Shown here: piece after piece, positions 6,720-15,411 of the stretch
Layout: each line of letters begins with the position of its first letter
Numbering within the stretch: position 1 is the first letter of the stretch
Origin: a virus
Strand: one strand, 5' to 3'
DNA length: 22,963 nt
IMG/VR virus record: IMGVR_UViG_3300025889_001006
Location: 1 to 22,963 of that record
Notes under the pieces: generated by a model
What the model saw: the letters and a program-made list of their open reading frames with translations, nothing else
Databases searched by the model: none
Told to the model about the DNA's origin: nothing
Translations under genes and position numbers: made by a program

Positions 6720-7406
6720 ATGGCAACGTCAGTGGATATCTGCAACCTAGCATTAAGTCGGGTGCGGGCCGGAAGTATTGGCAGTTTGACGGAGAATTCT
6801 CCGCAATCTGTGCAGTGCAATATCCTGTACGGGCAAGCCCGCGACCATCTGCTGACCTTGTTTTCGTGGCCGTTTGCTAAAGAGACCCGCGCACTCAGCT
6901 TGACGGGGAATACGCCGGTCGAATGGCTGTATGAGTACGATTACCCCAACGATTGCCTGCGGGTGCATTACATCATCCCGCCGGAAAGTGGGAAAAACAT
7001 AGTCACGGGCACTGGCATAGCTACGCCACGGATTGACTATGAACCCATCCCGTATGAGATAGGCACGGGCGACGGCGGCACGCGGGTCATCCTGACTGAC
7101 TATGATGACGCCTATATCAGCTATACGAAGTCAGTAACGGACACTAACCTTTTTGACCCGCTGTTTGTGCAGTGCCTAGCGTGGCTTCTCGCTAGTGACC
7201 TCGCCATCCCATTAGGCGGCGATAGCGGTAGATCTTACCGTGATGCGGCACGACAGGCTTTTGGTGACGCGATTCAGCAGGCCATAGCGCACGCTTCCAA
7301 TGAAGGCGAAGATGGGCGTCCAAGGCTACCGCGCTCCATACAGGCACGTCACGGCGCTGTAGACCGTGACTATTTTTACGGTGATTTGGCATATCGGAGA
7401 TACTGA
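6720..7406 (+). CDS. Tail adaptor (tail tubular protein A-like, Bbp14 position)
   Basis: The 228-residue product resembles the adaptor proteins that form a ring between portal and tail nozzle in short-tailed phages (T7 gp11-like). The N-terminal pattern SVDICNLALSRVRAGSIGSL, split as SVDICNLALSRV and the following helix, then YGQARDHLLTLFSWPFAKE, is characteristic: paired helices, a conserved W-P-F-A, then a beta region with LYEYDYPNDCLRV. Its length is close to usual. The ribosome binding site GAGG comes from a short duplication. The stop overlaps the ATG of the nozzle gene (TGATG), consistent with coupled production of two parts of the same tail tube. Confidence 0.85.
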   Translation: MATSVDICNLALSRVRAGSIGSLTENSPQSVQCNILYGQARDHLLTLFSWPFAKETRALSLTGNTPVEWLYEYDYPNDCLRVHYIIPPESGKNIVTGTGIATPRIDYEPIPYEIGTGDGGTRVILTDYDDAYISYTKSVTDTNLFDPLFVQCLAWLLASDLAIPLGGDSGRSYRDAARQAFGDAIQQAIAHASNEGEDGRPRLPRSIQARHGAVDRDYFYGDLAYRRY

Positions 7407-9922
7407 TGCCTCGCGATATGCAGACATCGTTTTCGGGCGGGGAACTGTCTCCAAGCCTGCATTCGCATGCAGACTTGGCGAAATACAGAACTGGGCTGGC
7501 TAAGTGCGAGAATTTTTTTGTGCTGTCTCAAGGCGGCGCGATTACTCGCCCGGGGTTTGAGTATATCGCAGAGGTAAAATCTAGCACGTCTTTGGCTCGC
7601 GTTATCCCGTTTCAGTTCAATACAGAGCAAGCCTATGCACTAGTCCTGACCAACCAGAGAATGCGGATTATTAGGGATGGCGGCGTTGTCCTGGAAGCAA
7701 CTAAAACCATCACTGGCGCAACTCAAGCTAACCCTGTCCAGATAACGGTCGCGTCACACGGCTACTCGACCGGCGACGACGTATATATCGCAAGCGTCGG
7801 CGGCATGACAGAGCTGAACGGGCGGTTTTTCAAGGTTACGAACACTGGAACTAACACGTTTACGCTGAATGGCGTAGACGGCACAGGCTACACCGCATAC
7901 ACGTCTGGGGGGACGTCGGCCAGAGTCTACACAGTGACGACCCCCTGGGTTCAGGCTGATTTATTTCGTTTGAAATACACGCAGTCTGCAGACGTGATGA
8001 CCATAACTCATCCTGACTATGCGCCGCGAGATGTATCACGCACAGCGCATAACAACTGGACAATATCGACTATTAGCTTTGGAACGTCTGTCACAACGCC
8101 AACTGGTGTGGCTGTGGCGCCAATAGGCACGGCAACATCGTTTCCTTTTAAGCAATATCGCTATCGAGTGACCGCTGCCGACGACACAGGCGATGAATCG
8201 CTGCAATCTGCTGTTGTTAGCACCTCTCAGAATGCGATGGATGCGACGTATGGCGCCAAAATAACTTGGACTCAGGTAGCCGGCGCTGCTTATTACAACG
8301 TCTACAAAGAATACTCGACAGGCTCTGATTTGTATTATTTTTTGGGGGAAGCCCAAGAAAATGCATCGCCTGAATTCCAAGATTACAATTTCGCGCCAGA
8401 CTTATCGCAATCTACGCCTCAAGCGCGCAATCCTTTTAATGGGGCAAATAAATATCCAGCATGCGTTACATATCATCAGCAACGCAAAGTATTTGCTAGT
8501 ACAAACAATAATCCTCAAACAGTCTGGTTCACGCGCACAGCGGACTTTGACAACATGAACGAGTCACGTCCGCTTAGGGCTGATGATTCGATTGAGGCAA
8601 CACTTGCAGCTAAGCAAGTCAACGAAATACGCCACCTTGTTTCCCTGGATGAGCTGATTGTCTTTACATCTGGCGGCGAGTGGAAGGTTGTTGCCGACCA
8701 AGACGGCGTTATCACGCCGCTAAACATTAATTTTAAGCCACAAGGTTTTCGTGGCTGCTCTCACGTAGTTCCTTTGATTATTGGCGGCACGGCGCTGTAC
8801 ATACAGGAAAAAGGCTCGCGCGTGCGAGACCTCCGCTACGTATTTGAAGATGATAAATACATGGGCGACGACATGACTGTGATGTCGCGCCATCTGTTTG
8901 AAGGACACACCGTCGTTGACTGGTGCTACTCACAGGAGCCTTACTCAATTATTTGGGCTGTGCGTGATGATGGCGTCCTGCTTTCGTTCACCTATCTCCG
9001 CGAGCATAACGTCTATGCCTGGGCGCGACACACGACTGATGGCACGTTTGAGTCCGTTTGCTCTATCTCAGAAGGCAATGAAGACGTTGTTTACGTCGTG
9101 GTTAAACGCACGATTAACGGCTCTGACGTGCGCTACGTAGAAAGACTGCATGAGCGCTATTTTACGGACATACAGGACGCGTTCTGCGTAGACTCAGGGC
9201 TTACCTATACTGGCTCGACAGGAACGATTACAGCGGCAACCAAAGCGTCTCCGGTTGTTGTTACGTCAACGGGGCACGGGTTGTCGGATGGAGACGTTAT
9301 CTGGATACGTGATGTTGTCGGGATGGTGGAGCTGAACGACATTCAGTACAAGGTCGCCAACTCCACGGCGAATACGTTTGAATTGACAACGCTAAACGGC
9401 TACGACATAGACGGCACGAACTTTACGGCCTATGCGTCCGGCGGCACGTGGTACGCCTGCACCAGTACCATCAGTAATCTGTACCACCTTGAAGGCGAGA
9501 ATCTGGTGGCGCTGGCAGACGGTAACACGGTCAATTCGCTGACCGTCTCTGACGGCGCCGTTACCCTGCCAAACCCTGCTTGGAAGGTGCATGTTGGCCT
9601 GCCTTATAACTGCGACATACAGACCCTTGAGGTATCGATACAGGGCGCAGTAATGCAGTCGCGCAAAAAACAGGTTGCGCGGGTTTCGATACGCTTGCTG
9701 GATGGCCGCGGACTGAGTGTAGGTCGCGACCCGTCCAGCCTGTATGAGATTAAAGAACGCACGCCTGGGATGAACTACGGGAATATCCCGTCTCAGACAA
9801 CTGAAGAAAGACTAGAGGTTTTGCCGACGTGGACTGACTACGGGCAAGTCTATATCCGTCAGTCATACCCACTCCCGGCTACTGTGCTTGCAGTAATACC
9901 GGAGTTGGTAGTCGATGCCTAA
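7406..9922 (+). CDS. Tail nozzle (tail tubular protein B-like) with two FCCH-like inserts
   Basis: The 838-residue product resembles the Bbp13 / T7 gp12-type nozzle, the end of the tail tube below the adaptor. The N-terminus MPRDMQTSFSGGELSPSL, followed by KCENFFVLSQGGAITRPGF, is a typical opening of this family. Two related segments stand out. Residues about 102-176 carry NPVQITVASHGYSTGDDVYI, GMTELNGRFFKV and YTSGGT. Residues about 606-685 carry SPVVVTSTGHGLSDGDVIWI, GMVELNDIQYKV and YASGGT. Both fit the FCCH-type beta domain often annotated in phage tail proteins. Between them lies the beta-rich platform region (residues 350-560). A GGAGA site precedes the ATG. The length is at the upper end of the family because of these inserts. 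Confidence 0.88.
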   Translation: MPRDMQTSFSGGELSPSLHSHADLAKYRTGLAKCENFFVLSQGGAITRPGFEYIAEVKSSTSLARVIPFQFNTEQAYALVLTNQRMRIIRDGGVVLEATKTITGATQANPVQITVASHGYSTGDDVYIASVGGMTELNGRFFKVTNTGTNTFTLNGVDGTGYTAYTSGGTSARVYTVTTPWVQADLFRLKYTQSADVMTITHPDYAPRDVSRTAHNNWTISTISFGTSVTTPTGVAVAPIGTATSFPFKQYRYRVTAADDTGDESLQSAVVSTSQNAMDATYGAKITWTQVAGAAYYNVYKEYSTGSDLYYFLGEAQENASPEFQDYNFAPDLSQSTPQARNPFNGANKYPACVTYHQQRKVFASTNNNPQTVWFTRTADFDNMNESRPLRADDSIEATLAAKQVNEIRHLVSLDELIVFTSGGEWKVVADQDGVITPLNINFKPQGFRGCSHVVPLIIGGTALYIQEKGSRVRDLRYVFEDDKYMGDDMTVMSRHLFEGHTVVDWCYSQEPYSIIWAVRDDGVLLSFTYLREHNVYAWARHTTDGTFESVCSISEGNEDVVYVVVKRTINGSDVRYVERLHERYFTDIQDAFCVDSGLTYTGSTGTITAATKASPVVVTSTGHGLSDGDVIWIRDVVGMVELNDIQYKVANSTANTFELTTLNGYDIDGTNFTAYASGGTWYACTSTISNLYHLEGENLVALADGNTVNSLTVSDGAVTLPNPAWKVHVGLPYNCDIQTLEVSIQGAVMQSRKKQVARVSIRLLDGRGLSVGRDPSSLYEIKERTPGMNYGNIPSQTTEERLEVLPTWTDYGQVYIRQSYPLPATVLAVIPELVVDA

Positions 9923-10376
9923 TGCCTATGTCATAGACGCCAAGGAAGAGCACATCGAGCATATTGCTCAGCATATGCGTTCGGCAGACGTTCTCGAAGT
10001 AGAAGCCAGTGGCGTTTGGTCTCCAGAACAAGCGCTTTACAACGGCCTGATTTCTTCTAGCAAAGTCTGGACAGCTCTAATTGATGACGAACCAATCCTG
10101 ATGTTTGGAGTTGTCCCGGTATCTGTTCTAGGCGGGGTGGGCAGTCCCTGGCTATTAGGCACAGATAGAGTTCTCGACATTAAACGGCAGTTTATCAAGG
10201 AATGCAGGCATTACGTTGACGAAATGCTTAAACTATATCCGAAGCTGACTAACTATACCGATTGCCGTAATACCGTCAGTCACCGCTGGTTAGCTTGGTT
10301 GGGGTTTGAGCTAGAAGACGCGTTCCCGATAGGTATGAACAACGAACCGTTTTATCGGTTTTCAAAGAAGGCATAG
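9915..10376 (+). CDS. T7 gp13-like internal virion protein (GNAT-like fold)
   Basis: The 153-residue product resembles the T7 gp13 / DUF2833 family, small proteins near the internal core genes that appear to use a GNAT-like scaffold. Visible features are the opening strand-helix pattern AYVIDAKEEHIEHIAQHM, a central hydrophobic strand segment with MFGVVPVSVLGGVGSPWLLG split around residues 56-76, and the end RWLAWLGFELEDAFPIG, the typical last turn of the family. I do not see a clear acetyl-CoA P-loop (Q/RxxGxG/A), so it is more likely a structural or assembly protein than an active acetyltransferase. It overlaps the nozzle gene by eight bases. Confidence 0.78.
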   Translation: MPNAYVIDAKEEHIEHIAQHMRSADVLEVEASGVWSPEQALYNGLISSSKVWTALIDDEPILMFGVVPVSVLGGVGSPWLLGTDRVLDIKRQFIKECRHYVDEMLKLYPKLTNYTDCRNTVSHRWLAWLGFELEDAFPIGMNNEPFYRFSKKA

Positions 10377-10379
10377 GCT

Positions 10380-10919
10380 ATGTGTACACCTGCCATCATG
10401 AGTGGTTTAACTGTAGCAAGCACGCTATTTGGCGCTTACACGCAGTACCAGCAAGGCCGCTATCAGTCCCAGGTTGCTAAGAACAACGCGATGATTCAGC
10501 AGCGCATGGCGCAGGACGCTCTCGCGCGCGGGACACGCGAAGAGCAGATGATGAGAATTAAAGTCGCTCAAGCGAAAGGCCGACAAAGAGCGCAGTTCGG
10601 CGCATCTGGCGCGGAAGTCGGTTCTGGTTCTTCTCTATCGGCGCTTGCCGATACGGCGATGATGGGCGAGCTGGATGCACTGACGCTGAGGTCTGGCGCT
10701 CAACGCGAGGCTTATGCACAACAGATGCAGGCGTCTCAGTATCAGGCGCAGTCTAAGCTGGATCGTGCAGCGGGGCTATATGGCGCTGCGGGGACTTTGT
10801 TAGGTGGGGCAGGTCGCGTGTCTGAGCAGTGGTATAAGTACGGGAAGAGCAATAAAAAGCCGTCTGGTACGGGTAGCTACTCGTTTAATCCTATGAGTGG
10901 CTACGTGACAGAGTATTAA
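10380..10919 (+). CDS. Internal virion / core protein, T7 gp14-like
   Basis: The 179-residue product has an N-terminal hydrophobic segment (MSGLTVASTLFGAYTQYQQG, about residues 8-27), a long Ala/Gln-rich helical middle and the typical segment GASGAEVGSGSSLSALADT, which contains a conserved Gly-Ser-rich turn. Proteins with this layout form the smallest of the three ejected core proteins in T7-like and BPP-1-like phages and are thought to insert in the outer membrane during DNA entry. It begins four bases after the gp13-like gene and precedes the two large internal proteins, the expected order for a core cassette. Confidence 0.8.
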   Translation: MCTPAIMSGLTVASTLFGAYTQYQQGRYQSQVAKNNAMIQQRMAQDALARGTREEQMMRIKVAQAKGRQRAQFGASGAEVGSGSSLSALADTAMMGELDALTLRSGAQREAYAQQMQASQYQAQSKLDRAAGLYGAAGTLLGGAGRVSEQWYKYGKSNKKPSGTGSYSFNPMSGYVTEY

Positions 10920-10934
10920 TTTAGGGCGACTGAA

Positions 10935-12521
10935 ATGCCAAAAGTACAGCCATACGAACCTCAAGTTCGTCCTAGCCCGCTTCAGATTCCAGCGCAGCGG
11001 CTGGACCCGCGTGGCGCTTTTGGCGAGGCGCTGGTTGAGGGCGCTAGTCGATTTGCCAGCTCAATGGAGCGCATTCAGGACGAGGATGATAAGGCGGTTG
11101 TTAAGGACAGGATTAATCAGTATCGCGAGCGGTCGCGTGCACGTATGTTTGGCGACGACGATGCTTTCCTTAACAGGCAAGGTAAAGCTGCCTACGATTC
11201 CAGGAACGATGCCCGCGATGAGCTTAGTAAATACAGGGATGAGCTGTCTAAGGGCTTAAACGGCAACCAGCAGCGCATGTTCAGCACGTTGTCGCAGGAA
11301 TATCTTGACCGCGATTCTGAAAACATTGCAAAGCATGCTCAGAAGTCTCGGATATCCTGGCTGAACAGCGAAGATGAAGCGGGCGTTGAGTCTGCAAAAA
11401 ATGACGTTGCTCTTTACTGGAACAATCCTGCTCCCTACACCGCGCAGATACGCGGACTCGTTAATAACATTGCGCAACGAAACGGCTGGGGGCCGGAACA
11501 AAAGGAATTAAAGCTAGAAGAGGCGCTAACATCGGCTCACGCCAGCGCGATCGACAACATCCTGACTGATAACCCGCGAGGCGCAGAAGCGTATTTTCTG
11601 GAACATAAAGGCGAAATATCACCGAAGGTTTGGGATGATATAAGCAAAAAGATAGACACCGCTAAGACAAACGGACTGGCGCAGTATACTGCTGATGAAG
11701 CGATGCTACAGCCGGATTTGTCTCAGGCTCGCGAGTACATAAAAAACAAATTAGGAGACGAACCAGAAGCCCGAGAAAAGGCTAACAGGATTGTTGCTGA
11801 AGAGTATCGAATTCGAGAGCATCAAGAAAACGAACTTCGCAACGATTGGTTTACTGAAGGAGATTTATTTCGTCGCGACTTAAACCAATCTATTGAGCAG
11901 TGGAAAAGTCAAAACCCAGACAAATGGGCTTTTTTGACGCCCCAGCAGCGAGCCTATTTAGAAAGTAAGCCAAGTGTGGAAACAGACTTGCGAGCTTATT
12001 ATGAAGTTAAAGCTTTGATTGCTAGTGGTGACAATAATGGCGCTCTTAAGATAATTAGTCAGGCAAGATTTTCAGACTCAGACTCTAAGAAACTTATAGA
12101 TTCCATGTATAAGGCAAAGCCTGAAAGGAAAAATTTACAGACAGATTTGGCTTATGGTAAAGACAGAATAATAGACGCGGTTGGTCCGCAGCCACCTAAA
12201 AGTAAACCAGAAGCATACCGTCTTTGGCAAGCTCGGAACAATGTATTGATAGGTTGGTATCAGGAAGAGCTAGATAAATGGTACGAAGACAACCCTAACA
12301 AAGAAAATATTGATAACAATTCCAGAAAGGAAATTTTAGATAGGCTTAATATTGAGGTTCTGGTGGAAGACGCAGGGTGGTTTTATTTTGACGCTTTTCA
12401 AGGTATTCGGGATATTCCTGCACAAGACTATGTTGATATTGTTAGAGAATTAGAAACAGAAGGCCTATTAGCAAGTCCAGAAAACGTTCTTAAAACGTAT
12501 CAAATTAGAAAATCTCAATAA
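10935..12521 (+). CDS. Internal virion protein (528 aa, helical, gp15-like position)
   Basis: The 528-residue product is rich in charged helices. The N-terminal part has LDPRGAFGEALVEGASRFA, then RMFGDDDAFLNRQGKAAYDS, a pattern recurrent in podovirus internal proteins encoded between the small core protein and the largest ejection protein. The middle and C-terminal parts are Lys/Glu/Asn-rich and I recognise no enzymatic motif. It probably joins the ejected channel. The second half of the gene differs sharply in composition from its neighbours: 15 of 60 bases are G or C at 12301-12360, and AT-rich codons dominate from about 11870 on. Its last base overlaps the next ATG (TAATG), and there is no separate ribosome binding site for that gene. 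Confidence 0.75.
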   Translation: MPKVQPYEPQVRPSPLQIPAQRLDPRGAFGEALVEGASRFASSMERIQDEDDKAVVKDRINQYRERSRARMFGDDDAFLNRQGKAAYDSRNDARDELSKYRDELSKGLNGNQQRMFSTLSQEYLDRDSENIAKHAQKSRISWLNSEDEAGVESAKNDVALYWNNPAPYTAQIRGLVNNIAQRNGWGPEQKELKLEEALTSAHASAIDNILTDNPRGAEAYFLEHKGEISPKVWDDISKKIDTAKTNGLAQYTADEAMLQPDLSQAREYIKNKLGDEPEAREKANRIVAEEYRIREHQENELRNDWFTEGDLFRRDLNQSIEQWKSQNPDKWAFLTPQQRAYLESKPSVETDLRAYYEVKALIASGDNNGALKIISQARFSDSDSKKLIDSMYKAKPERKNLQTDLAYGKDRIIDAVGPQPPKSKPEAYRLWQARNNVLIGWYQEELDKWYEDNPNKENIDNNSRKEILDRLNIEVLVEDAGWFYFDAFQGIRDIPAQDYVDIVRELETEGLLASPENVLKTYQIRKSQ

Positions 12522-14878
12522 TGGCCGAAGAAAACAAATATAAAAACGCTGTTCAACAGTTAAAATCTCAGCTTGGCAACAAGCTAGACAATTCTCTGAA
12601 ATACAGCGTTGAGTCTGACCCCAATCGATGGGCTAACATTGATGCGCTGAACAGAAAGACCGGCGTTCCACACGACACGATTGACAGTAATTTCACGCGC
12701 ATTCGCGCTGAGAGTAAATACAAAGATATCGACCTACGCAAAATCTTTGAAGATTCCCCTAAAACTGCAGATTGGCTTTCTAACCCTTATAACGCCCGTC
12801 AAGCTCACGACGACATAGAAAAACTCAGCAAACTGGAACGCATTACGTCATCGTTTGGGCGCGGCGTAGACCAGATGCAGGGCATGATGTACAGCTCTGC
12901 AGAAGCGTTTGGTGAAGCAATTGATAGCGAGGCGATTACTGAATTTGGTAAAGCCGGTCGTGAAGAGAACATCAGGCAGGCTAGTCAGTATGGCATGCGC
13001 CAGCAGTTTCTTGAGATTACAGATGCCAATGATTTCACTAACTGGTTAGCTGAGGGGTTAAGCGAACAATTACCCATGATGGCGCCTAGTCTGGCCGGAG
13101 GACTGGGTGGTGCCGCTGCGGGCAGTGTGTTTGGGCCAGTGGGCACGGTTGCCGGCGGTGTCGCGGGCGCATTCTTCCCGTCACTTGTTCTGGGCGTTGG
13201 CGAAACCCAGATGGCGATTAAAGAGAAGGCCCCTGAAGTTGAAGCGCCCGGCGTTGCCTTTGCTGCAGGTGGCGTTATAGCTGCATTAGACAGCGCTTTG
13301 CCCGGAAAGGTCGGTTCGCGTCTCGCCAAAAGTTTTGGTCTGGACCCTGCGTCTCAAATTGCTGAAGAGGTGGTGTCCGCTACCTTAACTCAGGCCGCAA
13401 AGAAGGTTGCGGTTCAAACCGTAAAAGGCGCCACGACCGAAGGCATAACAGAAAGCCTGCAGGAAGCAATTAGCGAAGTGTCGGCGTCGTATGCGGTAGG
13501 GCAAGATGTTAACGTGCCGGACCTTGCGAGGCAGATGATTGAAGCCGGCGCTTTGGGCGCTGTCATGGGCGGCGGGGTGGCTGGCTCTGCAGAGGTTATA
13601 TCGCAGTACAAAACCGCCAGAGACCAGCAGCGCCTGAATGGCATCTCCGAGCAGCGCAAAGGCAATAAGTTTGCAGACAACAACCCTGAGGCCTTCAGGG
13701 AGTTTATGTCGGATACAGGCACCGTTTATCTCGACCCTAACACTGCTCAAGTGTTTTTTCAGCAAGGGAAAATTCCGCCTGAGTTAGAAGGAAACGCCAC
13801 GCTCCAGAAAATTAAAGATGACATCCCAAAAGCAATTTATGAAGGCCGCGATATAGAGATATCTGTATCAGATTACACGACCGACCTTGCTGGGACGTCT
13901 GTTCATGAAAATTTAGCGGGGGGCATGCACATGGACCCCATGACTCTTTCTCCTCAAGAGCAAGAAGAGTTAGCTCGGATAAAAGCAGAGACAGACTCTG
14001 ACTCGCGCCCCGCAGAGCAGAACCAGATTTTCTCTGACGCATATGGGCAAGTGCTATCTTCTGGCTACAACGAATCTACCGCAGAGACGCACGCAATTGC
14101 TGCAACCGCTTTCTTTGAAACACTAGGCCAAAGGGTTCAAGAAAAAGCCATTGATATCTACAAGAAAATTAACCCGACTATTGGCCGGCAGATTGACCCG
14201 CGCCTCAAGCAAAAACTAGAAGCCGTGTCTCAGTTTGATGTGGCGCTAAACAAAGTCAGAAGCGGAAATATCCCCACAGAGAAAGAGGCGTTTGGACCGT
14301 CAATTATCGATTTCATAATCGAGAAAGGCGGCATCAAAGACGAAGGCGGCGAACTTTCTGCGATGGACGCTGATGTTGGCAGGGTCGGCAAAAACAGGCT
14401 AACTCGGAAAGATGGCCGCACGCTAGACGACATAGCTGAAGTTCTGGTTGAAGAAGGGTACATCCAGGAGCGCTCTGAAAACGCTGTTGTTAATGCAATA
14501 CAAAAAGAGCTATCCGGCATGCCTGTGTACTCTCCTAAAAACGAAAACATTAAGGCTGCCAATGAGCGCCAATCCCTTGATGAATTAGAAGCGGCAATTA
14601 CGGAAGCCAATATAAACCTCGATGAAATGACCAACGCTGAGGTTCAAAAAATATTGCTTGGCGAACCTAGCCCAGATGTTCTTCGCCAGTTCCAGGCCGC
14701 CGCTGGCCCTGCGCCTGCCGCAGAGCAGCAAGACTTTGGTGACATAAAGCTAACAGAGGAACTTACCACCCCTCTCGGGAAGCGCACGCGCACGATGTCG
14801 GCGCAGAAAGAGTTCGACAAAAACATGGCGCGGCGCAATGTTCTGCAACAGATAAAGGACTGCCTCAATGCCGCGTGA
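12521..14878 (+). CDS. Large ejection protein of polyvalent type, no enzyme domain seen
   Basis: The 785-residue product is the last and largest internal protein. Residues about 165-220 contain FTNWLAEGLSEQLPMMAPSL followed by a Gly/Ala-rich hydrophobic hairpin, the pattern found in ejection and large polyvalent phage proteins. A second membrane-compatible Gly/Ala segment occurs near residues 240-260, and a third near 335-360 (QMIEAGALGAVMGGGVAGSA). The C-terminal part has GGIKDEGGELSAMDAD and LDDIAEVLVEEGYI, also typical, and it ends in a basic helix (EFDKNMARRN, then KDCLNAA). Related proteins often carry transglycosylase or other enzymes; I see none here. It probably forms part of the trans-envelope channel. 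Confidence 0.75.
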   Translation: MAEENKYKNAVQQLKSQLGNKLDNSLKYSVESDPNRWANIDALNRKTGVPHDTIDSNFTRIRAESKYKDIDLRKIFEDSPKTADWLSNPYNARQAHDDIEKLSKLERITSSFGRGVDQMQGMMYSSAEAFGEAIDSEAITEFGKAGREENIRQASQYGMRQQFLEITDANDFTNWLAEGLSEQLPMMAPSLAGGLGGAAAGSVFGPVGTVAGGVAGAFFPSLVLGVGETQMAIKEKAPEVEAPGVAFAAGGVIAALDSALPGKVGSRLAKSFGLDPASQIAEEVVSATLTQAAKKVAVQTVKGATTEGITESLQEAISEVSASYAVGQDVNVPDLARQMIEAGALGAVMGGGVAGSAEVISQYKTARDQQRLNGISEQRKGNKFADNNPEAFREFMSDTGTVYLDPNTAQVFFQQGKIPPELEGNATLQKIKDDIPKAIYEGRDIEISVSDYTTDLAGTSVHENLAGGMHMDPMTLSPQEQEELARIKAETDSDSRPAEQNQIFSDAYGQVLSSGYNESTAETHAIAATAFFETLGQRVQEKAIDIYKKINPTIGRQIDPRLKQKLEAVSQFDVALNKVRSGNIPTEKEAFGPSIIDFIIEKGGIKDEGGELSAMDADVGRVGKNRLTRKDGRTLDDIAEVLVEEGYIQERSENAVVNAIQKELSGMPVYSPKNENIKAANERQSLDELEAAITEANINLDEMTNAEVQKILLGEPSPDVLRQFQAAAGPAPAAEQQDFGDIKLTEELTTPLGKRTRTMSAQKEFDKNMARRNVLQQIKDCLNAA

Positions 14879-15212
14879 TGTAACTATGGCAGAGCTGGTT
14901 AAAATGCTCGAAGAGGGCGACCAGCTTTCTAACGATAGCCCGGTTACTATCAACGGGCTGGATGAAATAATTGCTCAGCTCAAGGTGGTCGCTGCGATAA
15001 ACAGCGAGCTACTTAAAAAAACGACTGAGCTGTCTGAGCTGATTGTTGATAAAATAGCAACGCTTCAGCAGTCCAATACTGCGGAGATGCGGAACATCAT
15101 CAATACGGTAACAGCGAGCCAAGCTCAGCCGAAGCCGGATTATACGTTCCACGTGGAACGTGACGGTAACGGACAGATGAGCAGCATCCGCGCAGTTAAG
15201 AACGTGCATTAG
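14868..15212 (+). CDS. Small helical phage protein (contains parS-like palindrome)
   Basis: The 114-residue product overlaps the ejection-protein gene by 11 bases. It is mostly helical with heptad-like stretches (LKVVAAINSELLKKTTELSEL, split over residues 37-58), followed by a Gln-rich linker and a C-terminal YTFHVERDGNGQMSSIRAV-like tail. Phage proteins ending in a Y-F-V-x-RD-xx-G-x-I pattern are common in virion gene blocks, with no firm role known. A ribosome binding site AAAGGA lies about nine bases before ATG 14868; a second ATG at 14886 would also be possible. The codons for TFHVER form a perfect 18-bp palindrome (15144-15161). Confidence 0.7.
   Translation: MPRDVTMAELVKMLEEGDQLSNDSPVTINGLDEIIAQLKVVAAINSELLKKTTELSELIVDKIATLQQSNTAEMRNIINTVTASQAQPKPDYTFHVERDGNGQMSSIRAVKNVH
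15144..15161. promoter_or_regulatory. Perfect 18-bp palindrome with parS-like core
   Basis: ACGTTCCACGTGGAACGT equals its own reverse complement. Its inner 14 bases, GTTCCACGTGGAAC, agree with the chromosomal parS consensus family (TGTTNCACGTGNAACA) bound by ParB; only the outermost T/A pair differs (C/G here). It is inside a coding sequence. The palindrome is seen directly; ParB binding is inference. Confidence 0.5.
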
Positions 15213-15219
15213 GTGGTTT

Positions 15220-15411
15220 ATGTCTCACTACTACGTTCTCAAGCAGGACACGTCCCCGCCGTTGTATGTGTTTACGACAAAGGGTCGCGTTTTGTTGACC
15301 TTTAGCGCTGACGACGCACAGTTCTACGAGACGGTCGAACTAGCTAATCAGGTTCTCAATCAGGCACCAGACCTTGCCGCATTTTCTGCGGTGGAAATTG
15401 AGGAAGCCTGA
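15220..15411 (+). CDS. Small phage protein, unknown function
   Basis: The 63-residue product starts MSHYYVLKQDTSPPLYVF and ends in an acidic helix (VEIEEA). The pattern is strand-rich at first, then helical (FYETVELANQVLNQAPDL). I recognise no family. The ribosome binding site AGGTGG at 15211-15216 precedes the ATG, and the stop overlaps the start of the 636-residue fibre gene (TGATG), so it is likely coexpressed with the fibre proteins. It may be an assembly helper or a minor tail part; this is from position only. Confidence 0.65.
   Translation: MSHYYVLKQDTSPPLYVFTTKGRVLLTFSADDAQFYETVELANQVLNQAPDLAAFSAVEIEEA

Noticed and set aside
9915-10376. Active GNAT acetyltransferase used against the host
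   Set aside because: The acetyl-CoA binding loop signature is not visible and the position next to core genes fits the T7 gp13-like family better.
14868-15411. tRNA, CRISPR or other RNA gene in the region of small genes
   Set aside because: The gaps between genes are only a few bases and no cloverleaf or spaced repeats are visible there or elsewhere in the window.
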